64,000 bases of DNA from positions 1 to 64,000 of the forward strand of contig CAVSEP010000004.1 of NCBI GenBank assembly GCA_963726995.1. The letters run 5' to 3'. Shown here piece by piece: positions 42,500 through 50,923 of this stretch. The position numbers were made by a program, and so were the translations under genes. Origin of the DNA: DAIDKA01 sp963726995. GTDB taxonomy: Bacteria > Pseudomonadota > Gammaproteobacteria > Steroidobacterales > Steroidobacteraceae. Within the stretch, counting starts at the first letter, position 1. Every line of letters starts with the position of its first letter. The notes below the pieces were generated by a model, which made no database searches, was not told where the DNA came from, and saw only the letters and a list, made by a program, of their open reading frames with translations.

Positions 42500-44482
42500 T
42501 CAGTTCACGGCGGATAACGTGACCATTGTGATCGTGCGCGATCCCAGCGCGGCATCCGCACTGGGATCCCCGACGAGGACGTAGAAGCTCTTGGACAGGT
42601 GCCGACGGGGGTCCGCCACCAGCGGAACCAACAGGCGGGTTTCGTTTTCGCCGGCGGGTATGTAGTCGGTACGCGCCTTCACGGCCACGAAGTCCTGGCC
42701 CGCCCTTGCCGTGCCGGCTTCCGTCCACCAGCTGAAACTGACGCCTTTGCGATAATTGTGGCGCCGATGCACGACCACACTTGCGACCGCCTGCAGGGGT
42801 GCGACTTCAAGACTGTCCGCGGCCAGTTCGATGTGGGCCAGGGAGGTTGTGATCCCTGGTGCTGCGGTCGCTATGGGTTCAGAGGCCCCGGGAATTGCGG
42901 CCGCGGTCGCACTACCGGACACGGCCGTCACCGGGACCATCGTCGATTCAGCCTCTGGCTGCGCCGCCGTGGCGGCCGGCGGGACCGTGGTTGACCCGCC
43001 GTCGCGGGCGAGCGCGGCGGGCGAATCGGCCCTCGCTCCGATCACTGGCTTATCGGCCACCCGATCCCGGATTCCGGCGGCCGTGCCCGCCACGACAGCG
43101 CTCGCGCGGGCGACCAGATCGCTGTCCTGTTGAGCCCACCAGCAAGCCCCGGCGACTACCGCAATCGCACTGCCCTTAAGCCAGCGTGAGTCGCCCCTTT
43201 TCTGCGGCTGCGCGCTCATGACGGCGGACAAGGGCGGCAGACTCGTGAATCTGGGCGCTGCGTTCAGTTCATCGAGCCATCGCTGCAGATCGCCGGGTCG
43301 GCGCTGCATGTCAAATTGCAGGCCCGCCTGCAGCGCGCGCCATTGCCGGGCATTCAAGCCTGCGGGACGCCGGGGCGTGAGGCCCAAGGTTCTCGCCACC
43401 AATGCGGTTCGTCCCTGAAAGGGATGCTTGCCGGTGAGCAAGACATAGCTGATACAGGCGAGGGAGTAGACATCGGCGCGCGTATCGGCGACCCGTCCCT
43501 GCAGTAGCTCGCAGCTTGCGTAGTTGAACGTCGCGACCGGGATCCGTGCCGGATCGGCCAGTGCGGAATTGGCCGGTTCCGAGGCCAGCCGATGCGAGGC
43601 ACCAAAGTCCAGGAGTCGTACCTCGCCCGAATCGGTGATGAAGATGTTCCTGGGATTCAGGTCGCCGTGAACGATGAAGCGCGAATGTGCGTAAGCCACC
43701 GCTGCACCGACCTGGTGAATGATGGATTGTGCATGAGCACGCTCCGGCGCGGCGCCGTTGCGCAGGTCGAGTATCCGACCCAGCGATGCACCACTCAAGT
43801 GTTCCATCGTGAAGAAGACCAGCTCGCCATCGCGATCCAAATCGTGCACCCGGACGATGTTCGGATGCGAGAGGGACTGCAGTCGCTGGAACTCGGTTTG
43901 CAGCTCCCGCAAGGTTTGTGAGCGCGCCGTGGCCTCGATATTGAGCACTTTGATCGCAACCCGTTGACCGCCCTTGGCATCATTGAGGCGTAGCTGGTCG
44001 AGGGCGGCATAAACGGTGCCCATGCCCCCGCGTCCAAGAACGGCCTGCACGCGATACCGACTGCGCAATTCCTCGCCTACGACGACGCCGCGTGGGGGCA
44101 CGGGCGGTTTGCAGTCCAATCCTTGAGCGGGTGGGCTGCTCAAGAGCAACGCCTGCAGGCGGGTGTTGAGTGTGCGAAAGTCCGCTGCGCTGATCCTGTC
44201 GCGACGATAGTATTGGTCGAGCCAGGTCAGCAGGTCCCAGCCCTCATCGGGCGTGGTCGTGACTGACTCGGTGACCCGCTGCAGCAATACCTGCAGGTCG
44301 CACTCGTGAGCGACGAAGGCCTGCAGCCACTCGGCGGCGCTTCGGTCGTTGTCGCGAAGCACCGGCTGGGTGATTTCGGCGTCCGCGTCGAGCGAGTCCC
44401 TGGGCGCCGCGATGAGGGGATTGAGCATCTGACTACATGTACCACGTGAGTCGCCGGACGAGTTCCCGGCTGTGGGCGGCAT
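42500..44482 (-). CDS. Membrane Ser/Thr protein kinase with C-terminal Calx-beta-like domain
   Basis: A 660-residue protein (an ATG at 44428 is an alternative start; neither has a clear ribosome site). Residues 140-420 form a PknB-type kinase: GRGGMGTVY (150-158), AIK (Lys178), VHGDLNPRN (catalytic Asp274; His-Gly-Asp replaces His-Arg-Asp) and DFG (292-294). The HGD form lacks the Arg that makes most kinases depend on activation-loop phosphorylation. A membrane segment (GSAIAVVAGACWWA) follows, then an Ala/Thr/Pro-rich stretch, and a final ~90 residues of Calx-beta type (SFSWWTEAGTARAGQDFVAVKARTDYIPAGENETRLLVPLV) outside the membrane. The N-terminal ~130 residues are helical, of unknown role. 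It converges on the ABC gene. Confidence 0.85.
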   Translation of the reverse strand: MPPTAGNSSGDSRGTCSQMLNPLIAAPRDSLDADAEITQPVLRDNDRSAAEWLQAFVAHECDLQVLLQRVTESVTTTPDEGWDLLTWLDQYYRRDRISAADFRTLNTRLQALLLSSPPAQGLDCKPPVPPRGVVVGEELRSRYRVQAVLGRGGMGTVYAALDQLRLNDAKGGQRVAIKVLNIEATARSQTLRELQTEFQRLQSLSHPNIVRVHDLDRDGELVFFTMEHLSGASLGRILDLRNGAAPERAHAQSIIHQVGAAVAYAHSRFIVHGDLNPRNIFITDSGEVRLLDFGASHRLASEPANSALADPARIPVATFNYASCELLQGRVADTRADVYSLACISYVLLTGKHPFQGRTALVARTLGLTPRRPAGLNARQWRALQAGLQFDMQRRPGDLQRWLDELNAAPRFTSLPPLSAVMSAQPQKRGDSRWLKGSAIAVVAGACWWAQQDSDLVARASAVVAGTAAGIRDRVADKPVIGARADSPAALARDGGSTTVPPAATAAQPEAESTMVPVTAVSGSATAAAIPGASEPIATAAPGITTSLAHIELAADSLEVAPLQAVASVVVHRRHNYRKGVSFSWWTEAGTARAGQDFVAVKARTDYIPAGENETRLLVPLVADPRRHLSKSFYVLVGDPSADAALGSRTITMVTLSAVN

Positions 44483-44593
44483 TCGGTGTCAGAATTGACC
44501 TACTGCTGGGCGCTGGCCCGCCACGTCGGTTATGCTCCGGCTGCGGAAGCCGACCGCCGGTGGCGGACCCTGTCACCGCGGGCGGAGTTCTCG

Positions 44594-45277
44594 ATGGCGT
44601 TTCATCTGGCGGACGTGGTTCCTTGGGGACGTACCTTTGATGAGTACGCCGCCATGTTTGCGCTGGGTGAAAACGACCGAACTCGATCGATTCTGGGTTG
44701 CGCCGATGGACCGGCCTCCTTCAATGCCGAGGCGCTGCAGCGAAATTTCAAGGTGGTCTCGGCGGATCCGCTGTATCGATTCTCCGTACCGCAAATCCGC
44801 GCGCGAATTGCCCAGACCGCACCGACGATCGCGGGACAGCTGCGCAGCAATCGTGAAGATTTCGTCTGGGCGCACTTCAAAACGGTGGATGAACTGGTCG
44901 CAGCGCGCATGCGCGCAATGCAGGTCTTCCTGACGGACTATGCACAGGGCCTGGAACAGGGTAGGTATGTACCCGCGGAGCTGCCGGATCTACCCTATTT
45001 CGACGCAACCTTCGATCTGGCGCTGTGTTCCCACTTCCTGTTCCTCTACAGCGAGCAGCATGACGCCAAGTTCCACGTCAGTGCCGTGCGGGAGCTGTGT
45101 CGCGTTGCCTCGGAGGTGCGGATATTTCCGCTGGTGGAGCTGAGCGGGGCCAGCTCCCGGCACCTGCAGGCCGTTACCGATGCACTCAATGCAGATGGCC
45201 GTACCGTGACGATCGAAACCGTGGCGTATGAATTCCAGAAGGGCGGCAACCAGATGATGCGCGTCGCGTCCGCCTGA
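44594..45277 (+). CDS. SAM-dependent methyltransferase-like protein
   Basis: A 227-residue protein from the ATG at 44594, preferred because GGCGGAG lies 6 bases upstream and the family-like opening MAFHLADVVPWGRTFDEYAAMFAL begins there. ILGCADGPASFNAEA takes the place of the glycine-rich SAM loop, KVVSADPLYRFS supplies the ribose-binding acidic residue, and FDLALCSHFLFLYSEQHD resembles motif post-II. It contains no recognisable substrate domain. The promoter region is shared with the kinase gene, which runs the other way. Confidence 0.68.
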   Translation: MAFHLADVVPWGRTFDEYAAMFALGENDRTRSILGCADGPASFNAEALQRNFKVVSADPLYRFSVPQIRARIAQTAPTIAGQLRSNREDFVWAHFKTVDELVAARMRAMQVFLTDYAQGLEQGRYVPAELPDLPYFDATFDLALCSHFLFLYSEQHDAKFHVSAVRELCRVASEVRIFPLVELSGASSRHLQAVTDALNADGRTVTIETVAYEFQKGGNQMMRVASA

Positions 45278-45287
45278 ACTTCAGGAG

Positions 45288-46181
45288 TCAGGCCTGCGCC
45301 GCCTCGGCGACATCCTGCAGGGCGCTGATGAAATGCCGTCCGAGTGGATTCCCGGCTTCGCGCCTCTGCAGGATGCCCAGTTCAATCAAGGCCGGCCGGC
45401 CACGCAGCGGCCGGTAGCTGACGCCGGTGCGCTTCAGGTTGCGCACCGAGGCCGGCACGAGGGCCACACCCATGCCGCAGGAAACCAGCCCGATTACCGT
45501 TTGCATCTGGCGGGCATTCTGGGCGATGCGTGGCGCGAAGCCGGCGGTCCGGCAGCGACTGATGGTGAGGTCATACAGCCCCGGCGCAACGTCGCGAGGC
45601 GGGACGATGAAGCTGGCTTTTGACAAGGCGTGCAGATCGATCGCCGCGTCCTTAGCCGCTGGATGGTCAGCGGGTGCAGCCAGGATCAGCTCTTCGCGCA
45701 GAATGCTCCGGAATGTCAGGTCCGGTTCCTCAACCGGGGCCAATCCCAGTCCCAGGTCCAGCCGGGAGCCGCGCAGTTCACGGATCTGTGCGTCGGTCGT
45801 GAGTTCATGCAATTGAACCTCGACCAGTGGAAACCGAGCGCGGAAGCTCTTCAGGGCCGGCGGCAGGACCCCGTAGTCGGCAATGGACACGAACCCGACC
45901 GTGAGCACGCCGACATCGCCGCGGTCTGCCTGCAGGATCTTGCCGCGAACGTTGTCCAGGCGCGCGAGCACGGCCCGAGCTTCCTCGTAGAAGACCTGGC
46001 CGGAGGAGGTCAGGGCCACGCCCCGATTGGTCCTGGCGAGCAGCACGGTCCCGATCTCCTGCTCCAGATTCCTGATCTGGGTGGATAGCGGCGGTTGCGA
46101 GACATGCAGTCGTTCGGCCGCCCGTGAAAAGCTGCCGGCTTCCGCAATCGCCACGAAATAGCGCAGCTGTCTGAGTTCCAC
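45288..46181 (-). CDS. LysR-family transcriptional regulator
   Basis: A 297-residue LysR-type regulator. The N-terminal winged HTH reads MELRQLRYFVAIAEAGSFSRAAERLHVSQPPLSTQIRNLEQEIG; the effector-binding domain begins near GVLTVGFVSIADYGVLPPAL, the pattern of the CatR/BenM-like subgroup. It is divergent from ilvD with 108 bp between, the classical arrangement in which a LysR protein controls its neighbour, so it may tune ilvD in response to a branched-chain or aromatic intermediate. The effector is unknown. Confidence 0.9.
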   Translation of the reverse strand: MELRQLRYFVAIAEAGSFSRAAERLHVSQPPLSTQIRNLEQEIGTVLLARTNRGVALTSSGQVFYEEARAVLARLDNVRGKILQADRGDVGVLTVGFVSIADYGVLPPALKSFRARFPLVEVQLHELTTDAQIRELRGSRLDLGLGLAPVEEPDLTFRSILREELILAAPADHPAAKDAAIDLHALSKASFIVPPRDVAPGLYDLTISRCRTAGFAPRIAQNARQMQTVIGLVSCGMGVALVPASVRNLKRTGVSYRPLRGRPALIELGILQRREAGNPLGRHFISALQDVAEAAQA

Positions 46182-46289
46182 TATTCGAATCCCATATAGT
46201 GTCTAAACGAATTTCGTATTTGAACGTATACATGAATCCATCCAGAATTCCCATGCACGACGGCCCGTGCGACCGAAATCGAGATTCCC
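46182..46289. promoter_or_regulatory. Divergent lysR-ilvD control region
   Basis: 108 bp between the two divergent starts. It is AT-rich compared with its surroundings and contains partly symmetric TTCGAAT and CGAATTTCG segments (around 46186-46216) compatible with a LysR T-N11-A site. Exact promoter elements are not assigned. Confidence 0.4.
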
Positions 46290-48131
46290 ATGCCTGCTTA
46301 TCGCTCCCGTACCAGCACCGCCGGCCGCAACATGGCCGGTGCCCGCGCCTTATGGCGCGCCACCGGCATGAAGGACCGGGATTTCGAGAAACCCATCATC
46401 GCGGTCGCCAATTCCTTCACCCAGTTTGTTCCCGGTCACGTGCACCTCAAGGACCTGGGCCAGCTGGTGATCCAGGAAATCGAGCGGGCCGGAGGTGTAG
46501 GCAAGGAGTTCAACTCCATCGCAGTGGATGATGGTATCGCGATGGGTCACGACGGCATGCTCTACAGTCTGCCGTCACGCGACATCATCGCGGACAGCGT
46601 GGAATACATGTGCAATGCGCACACCGCCGATGCGCTGGTGTGCATTTCCAATTGCGACAAGATCACTCCGGGCATGCTGATGGCGGCGCTGCGGCTGAAC
46701 ATTCCCGTGGTATTCGTCTCCGGCGGCCCCATGGAGGCCGGCAAGACCAAACTTGCGGGCCGGGAGGTCGCGCTGGATCTCATCGATGCGATGGTGGCGG
46801 CGGCCGATGCCCGCATATCGGATGAGGATGTGCGGCAGATTGAGCGATCTGCCTGTCCGACCTGCGGCTCCTGCTCCGGCATGTTTACGGCCAACTCCAT
46901 GAACTGTCTGACGGAGGCTCTGGGACTGGCGCTTCCGGGCAACGGCTCGCTGGTGGCCACGCACGCAGATCGCGAGCAGCTGTTCCGCCGGGCCGGACAA
47001 ACCGTGGTCCAGTTGGCCCGGCGCTACTACGAACAGAGCGATGAGCGGGTGCTGCCGCGACGGATCGCGTGCAAGGCGGCATTCGAGAACGCCATGTCGC
47101 TGGACATCGCCATGGGCGGGTCAACCAATACGGTGCTGCATCTGCTTGCCGCAGCCCAGGAAGGCGGCATCGACTTTCAGATGCGCGACATCGACCGGTT
47201 GTCGCGCCGGGTGCCAAACCTGTGCAAAGTCGCACCCTCCAGCCACTACCATCTGGAAGACGTGCATCGGGCCGGTGGCGTGATGGCGATTCTCGGCGAG
47301 CTGGAACGCGCGGGGCTGCTTGATGCTTCGGTCCCCACCGTCCATTCCAGTTCACTGTCGGCGGCCCTGGATCAATGGGATGTCGCCCGTACCCAGGATC
47401 CGACCGTACGGGAGTTCTTCCGCGCTGGTCCGGCTGGGGTGCCGACTCAGACGGCCTTCTCGCAAAGCTGTCGCTACCCGCAGCTGGACACGGATCGGTC
47501 GGGGGGCTGCATCCGCAACCTGGAGTGCGCCTACAGCAAGGACGGAGGTCTGGCGGTGCTGTACGGCAACCTGGCCGAGCGCGGTTGCATCGTGAAGACG
47601 GCCGGCGTGGACCCGGGCATTCTGAAATTCAGCGGTCCGGCGCTCGTGCTGGAGAGTCAGGATGACGCCGTGGAGGCGATCCTGCGCGGCAAGGTGAAGG
47701 CTGGCGATGTCGTCATCATTCGCTATGAAGGGCCGCGCGGGGGGCCGGGTATGCAGGAGATGCTCTATCCCACCAGCTACCTGAAGTCCAAGGGGTTGGG
47801 GAAGGCATGCGCGCTGATTACCGACGGGCGCTTTTCCGGCGGGACGGCGGGCCTGTCGATCGGACACGTATCGCCCGAGGCCGCGGAGGGTGGCAACATC
47901 GCACTGATCGAACCCGGAGATGTCATCGAAATCGACATTCCCCAGCGCATCGTGCGCATCGATGTGAGCGACGAGGAACTCGCGCGTCGCCGGGCGCTGC
48001 AGAGTGCCAAAGGCTGGAAACCTTCAGCTGCGCGCAAGCGGGTCGTCTCCACTGCGCTGCGGGCTTACGCGAAGCTGGTGACCAGCGCCGACAAAGGCGC
48101 GGTGCGCGACCTGAATCTGCTGGCGGACTGA
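46290..48131 (+). CDS. ilvD: Dihydroxy-acid dehydratase
   Basis: A 613-residue IlvD, close to the 616 residues of the E. coli enzyme. It dehydrates 2,3-dihydroxy-isovalerate and 2,3-dihydroxy-3-methylvalerate to the 2-keto acids of valine and isoleucine synthesis in the cytoplasm. Cluster and metal motifs are complete: SNCDKITPGM, SACPTCGSCSGMFTANSMNCL, AMGGSTNTVLHLLA and YEGPRGGPGMQEML with GRFSGG. These agree with the oxygen-sensitive [4Fe-4S] class of long IlvD proteins rather than the sugar-acid dehydratases or phosphogluconate dehydratase. Other ilv genes are not adjacent. Confidence 0.95.
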   Translation: MPAYRSRTSTAGRNMAGARALWRATGMKDRDFEKPIIAVANSFTQFVPGHVHLKDLGQLVIQEIERAGGVGKEFNSIAVDDGIAMGHDGMLYSLPSRDIIADSVEYMCNAHTADALVCISNCDKITPGMLMAALRLNIPVVFVSGGPMEAGKTKLAGREVALDLIDAMVAAADARISDEDVRQIERSACPTCGSCSGMFTANSMNCLTEALGLALPGNGSLVATHADREQLFRRAGQTVVQLARRYYEQSDERVLPRRIACKAAFENAMSLDIAMGGSTNTVLHLLAAAQEGGIDFQMRDIDRLSRRVPNLCKVAPSSHYHLEDVHRAGGVMAILGELERAGLLDASVPTVHSSSLSAALDQWDVARTQDPTVREFFRAGPAGVPTQTAFSQSCRYPQLDTDRSGGCIRNLECAYSKDGGLAVLYGNLAERGCIVKTAGVDPGILKFSGPALVLESQDDAVEAILRGKVKAGDVVIIRYEGPRGGPGMQEMLYPTSYLKSKGLGKACALITDGRFSGGTAGLSIGHVSPEAAEGGNIALIEPGDVIEIDIPQRIVRIDVSDEELARRRALQSAKGWKPSAARKRVVSTALRAYAKLVTSADKGAVRDLNLLAD

Positions 48132-48144
48132 CAAGGCGGGGCGC

Positions 48145-48789
48145 TCAGCCGGGCGCCGCACCGGGGCGGGAAAAGACCCAGCGTGCGATCGGCACGGCAG
48201 CCAGGGCGCCGATCATCTGGGCTGCGATAAACCCGGGAGCACTTGTGGGCGCGACGCCGGAAAAGGTGTTCGTGAGCGTTCTGGCCAGCGTAATGGCGGG
48301 ATTTGCGAATGACGTTGAGGCCGTAAACCAATACGCGGCGCCAATCCACCCGGCCACCATCCATGCCGCATCCTGCGGGCGCCGGTGCCCGAGCACGACC
48401 AGCAGCAGTCCGAAGGTTGCCACGCCTTCCGAGAGCCATTGGGCAGGACCCGTGCGCAGCTGCGCCGACACTTGCCACAGCGGTTGGTGGAACATCGCAT
48501 GCGCCAGCAATGCCCCCGCGCCACAGCCCGCAATTTGCACGGCGCTGTAGGCGGTTGCGTGGCGCCACGGGAGTCGCTTGCGAACAGCCTGGACGATCGA
48601 CACCGCGGGATTGAAGTGCGCGCCGCTGATGGGGCCGAGCAAGCCGATCAGCACCGCAAGGATCAGCACCGTTGCCGCCGTATTCGCCAGCAGCGCGATG
48701 GCCGCGTTGCCGCCCGCCAGGCTCTGGCCCATGATTCCCGATCCCACGACGGTCGCCGCCAGAAGCAGCGAGCCGATGCCTTCAGCCAT
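48145..48789 (-). CDS. Aquaporin/MIP-family channel in an arsenic operon
   Basis: A 214-residue channel with six hydrophobic helices and both pore signatures, HFNPAVS and FANPAITLAR (Arg of the selectivity filter present). In several bacteria, for example Sinorhizobium meliloti AqpS, an aquaglyceroporin replaces an arsenite pump and lets arsenite made by ArsC leave down its gradient. Position right after arsR and arsC, 18 bp from arsC, supports the same role. No ArsB or Acr3 gene is near. Confidence 0.85.
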   Translation of the reverse strand: MAEGIGSLLLAATVVGSGIMGQSLAGGNAAIALLANTAATVLILAVLIGLLGPISGAHFNPAVSIVQAVRKRLPWRHATAYSAVQIAGCGAGALLAHAMFHQPLWQVSAQLRTGPAQWLSEGVATFGLLLVVLGHRRPQDAAWMVAGWIGAAYWFTASTSFANPAITLARTLTNTFSGVAPTSAPGFIAAQMIGALAAVPIARWVFSRPGAAPG

Positions 48790-48807
48790 CAGAACGTCGA
48801 TGCAGCA

Positions 48808-49248
48808 TCATTCGAGCGCGGTTCGAGGCTGGGCTATGAATTGTCTGATGCGCCGTTCCAATTCCGCCAGCGTCTCGCCAAAGGCTGCGCGTCGCTGGGC
48901 TTCGGTTCCCAGCACCGCTGCGGGATCCGGCAGGCCCCAGTGCGCCTTGGCGGGTTTGCAGGGCCAGACGGGGCAGACTTTGGCAGCGGCGTTGTCACAG
49001 ACAGTGATGATCACGTCCAGCCTCGGGGACGTGGCATCGGCAAATTCGTCCCAGCTCTTGCTGCGAGCGCCGTCGGCGGGCAGGTTTGCGGCGCGCAGCA
49101 GTTCCAGCGCCAGAGGGTGGACCTGGCCCTTTGGGTGGCTGCCGGCGCTATAGGCCCGAAAGTTGTCGCCGCCCAAGTGGTTGAGCAGCGCTTCGGCCAG
49201 GATGCTGCGCGCCGAATTTCCGGTGCACAGGAACAGTACGTTGGTCAC
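48808..49248 (-). CDS. arsC: Arsenate reductase, thioredoxin-coupled (low-molecular-weight phosphatase type)
   Basis: A 146-residue ArsC from a GTG at 49248 that overlaps the arsR stop (GTGA). The P-loop LCTGNSARS gives Cys8 and Arg14; Cys84 and Cys92 (TVCDNAAAKVCPVWP) are placed as in the Cys82/Cys89 relay of the S. aureus pI258 enzyme, and DPAA follows WGLP. It reduces arsenate to arsenite in the cytoplasm using thioredoxin. A longer frame from 49299 (MPADKTCPKC...) adds 17 residues inside arsR and seems less likely. Confidence 0.9.
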   Translation of the reverse strand: MTNVLFLCTGNSARSILAEALLNHLGGDNFRAYSAGSHPKGQVHPLALELLRAANLPADGARSKSWDEFADATSPRLDVIITVCDNAAAKVCPVWPCKPAKAHWGLPDPAAVLGTEAQRRAAFGETLAELERRIRQFIAQPRTALE

Positions 49249-49604
49249 GCCGCCCGCGACCTGCGGCGCGCACTTTGGACAAGTTTTATCGGCTGGCAAC
49301 CGGGCGCACAGGACTCACCGCTCTCACTGCAGCAGTGATCCGTCAGGTATCCGACCAGGCCATTCATGGCGACGAAGTCCGCGGAATAGAAAAGCTGCCG
49401 CCCTTCGCGCCTTTGTCGGATCAGGCCGGCGCGCTGCAGATTCTGCAGGTGGAAGGTGAGCGAGGAGGGCGCAAGTTGCAGGCGTTCAGCGATCCGGCCG
49501 GCCGACAATCCCGCGGAGCCGCGTTCGACCAGAAGCCGAAAAACCGCCAGTCGGTGCTGTTGCGCCAGTGCATGCAGCGCCTGGATGACTTCGGGTGTCT
49601 TCAT
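49245..49604 (-). CDS. arsR: ArsR-family repressor of the arsenic operon
   Basis: A 119-residue regulator from the ATG at 49604 (MKTPEVIQALHALAQQHRLAVFRLLVERG). The HTH LSAGRIAERLQLAPSSLTFHLQNLQRAGLIRQRREGRQLFYSADF is ArsR-type. The usual ELCVCDL sensor motif is absent, but the C-terminus has CCSESGESC...C, so arsenite is probably bound by C-terminal Cys as in other atypical ArsR proteins. The frame continues 16 codons upstream through the operator and is not likely translated. First gene of arsR-arsC-aquaporin. Confidence 0.88.
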   Translation of the reverse strand: MKTPEVIQALHALAQQHRLAVFRLLVERGSAGLSAGRIAERLQLAPSSLTFHLQNLQRAGLIRQRREGRQLFYSADFVAMNGLVGYLTDHCCSESGESCAPGCQPIKLVQSARRRSRAA

Positions 49605-49611
49605 AGTCGCA

Positions 49612-49635
49612 ATATTACGATAAATATCGAAATAT
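49612..49635. promoter_or_regulatory. ArsR operator candidate
   Basis: The arms ATATTACGATA and TATCGAAATAT, separated by AA, match as an inverted repeat at 10 of 11 positions. They lie 7 bp upstream of the arsR start in an AT-rich patch of GC-rich DNA. Binding here would block the ars promoter and possibly that of the divergent RNA methyltransferase gene. Confidence 0.65.
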
Positions 49636-49691
49636 AAAAACCCGATCTTCATTGTGACCGGTATGCAGGGCCGCGCTGCTAGACTCCCCGC

Positions 49692-50831
49692 ATGGAGCCT
49701 TCAGCTGCCAATGCTTGTTCTCACCGGCCGCCCTGCGACGGCTGTCCGCGCTTCGGCGCCCAGGGAATTGCGCGGCAAGCGTTGGATGCTCTGCAGGAGC
49801 TGGCGCGCCGTCACGGCCTGCCCGACGTGGCCGTTCATTCGGGGCAGCTGTTCGGCTTCCGTCACCGTGCGCGTCTGGCGATTCGCGGCCGGCTCGGGTC
49901 ACCGAAAATCGGTCTGTTCCAGGCGGACAGTCATCGGGTCGTGCATATTCCGAATTGCCGCGTCCACCATCCGCTGATCAATGAAGTGGCCGGCACGGTC
50001 CGGCGCGCCCTGGTGGATGCCAGGGTCACCTGCTACTCGGACCAGGCCCACCTGGGCTTGGCAAGATATCTGCAGGTGGTCGTGGAGCGTCGATCGGAAA
50101 CTGCGCAGGTCGTGCTGGTGGCGAACACTGAGCGTGTCGAGCCACTGGGGGAGTGTCTGCAATTCATACGCGAACGCCTGGGCTCCCGGCTGCACAGCCT
50201 GTGGCTGAATTTCAACACAGTGCCGAACAACGTGATACTGGCACCCGGCTTCTACCATCATTTCGGGCCAGCCAGCGTGGTTGAGGCATTCGGCGGAGCG
50301 GCGGTCCACTATCCACCGGGCGCATTTGGCCAAAGCAATCTCGAAGTGGGCGGGCAGATCGTGGGCCACATCCGCGACCGGATTCCGCAAGACGCACAGG
50401 TCACGGAGTTCTACGCGGGTGTGGGCGCCATTGGCCTGTCGGTGCTGGAGAAGGTCCGCGCGCTCAAACTGAATGAGCTGGCAGCGCAGTCGCTGTTCGG
50501 CCTGCAGCTGGGGTTGGCGGATCTGCCCGCGCCGCTGCGCGAGAGGGTGGAAGTCGTGCCGGGAGCGGCCCAAGCCGCCATCCCCGCGGCCATGCAGTCC
50601 CAGGTCGTGATCGTGGATCCGCCCCGCCGCGGGCTGGACCCGCAGCTCACACAGTTTCTCGCGGAGCACGCTCCGGAACACCTTATCTATGTGAGCTGTG
50701 GTCTCGCCAGTTTTCTGCATGATGCGGAGTTGCTGCTGGCCGGAGGAAGGATGCGCTTGGCCGAGCTGACGGCCTTCAACCTGATGCCGTTCACGGAGCA
50801 TGTCGAAACGGTGGCGTGCTTTCGCCGTTGA
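49692..50831 (+). CDS. RumA/TrmA-family RNA (uracil-5-)-methyltransferase
   Basis: A 379-residue SAM-dependent RNA methyltransferase of the RlmC/RlmD/TrmA family. The N-terminal Cys cluster (CSHRPPCDGCPRFG, with IPNCRVHH later) suggests a [4Fe-4S] site as in RlmD, although the TRAM domain is missing. EFYAGVGAIGLS is the SAM loop, VVIVDPPRRGLDP follows, YVSCGLASFLHDAELL holds the catalytic Cys, and LMPFTEHVETVACF the Glu-containing end motif. It probably makes 5-methyluridine in rRNA or tRNA; the site cannot be told. Confidence 0.85.
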   Translation: MEPSAANACSHRPPCDGCPRFGAQGIARQALDALQELARRHGLPDVAVHSGQLFGFRHRARLAIRGRLGSPKIGLFQADSHRVVHIPNCRVHHPLINEVAGTVRRALVDARVTCYSDQAHLGLARYLQVVVERRSETAQVVLVANTERVEPLGECLQFIRERLGSRLHSLWLNFNTVPNNVILAPGFYHHFGPASVVEAFGGAAVHYPPGAFGQSNLEVGGQIVGHIRDRIPQDAQVTEFYAGVGAIGLSVLEKVRALKLNELAAQSLFGLQLGLADLPAPLRERVEVVPGAAQAAIPAAMQSQVVIVDPPRRGLDPQLTQFLAEHAPEHLIYVSCGLASFLHDAELLLAGGRMRLAELTAFNLMPFTEHVETVACFRR

Positions 50832-50923
50832 CGTGCCGCAGCATGAGCAGCGACCCCTTCGACGCAGCCCGGGATAAAGCGTAGATTGCCGCCCTGACGC
50901 CTTTGGCCAATGGATATCCCGCA

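Noticed and set aside
42422..44442. The word ACTACATGTAC on both sides of the kinase gene (42422-42432 and 44432-44442)
   Set aside because: Eleven-base matches are expected many times by chance in a window this size, and no longer repeat surrounds them.
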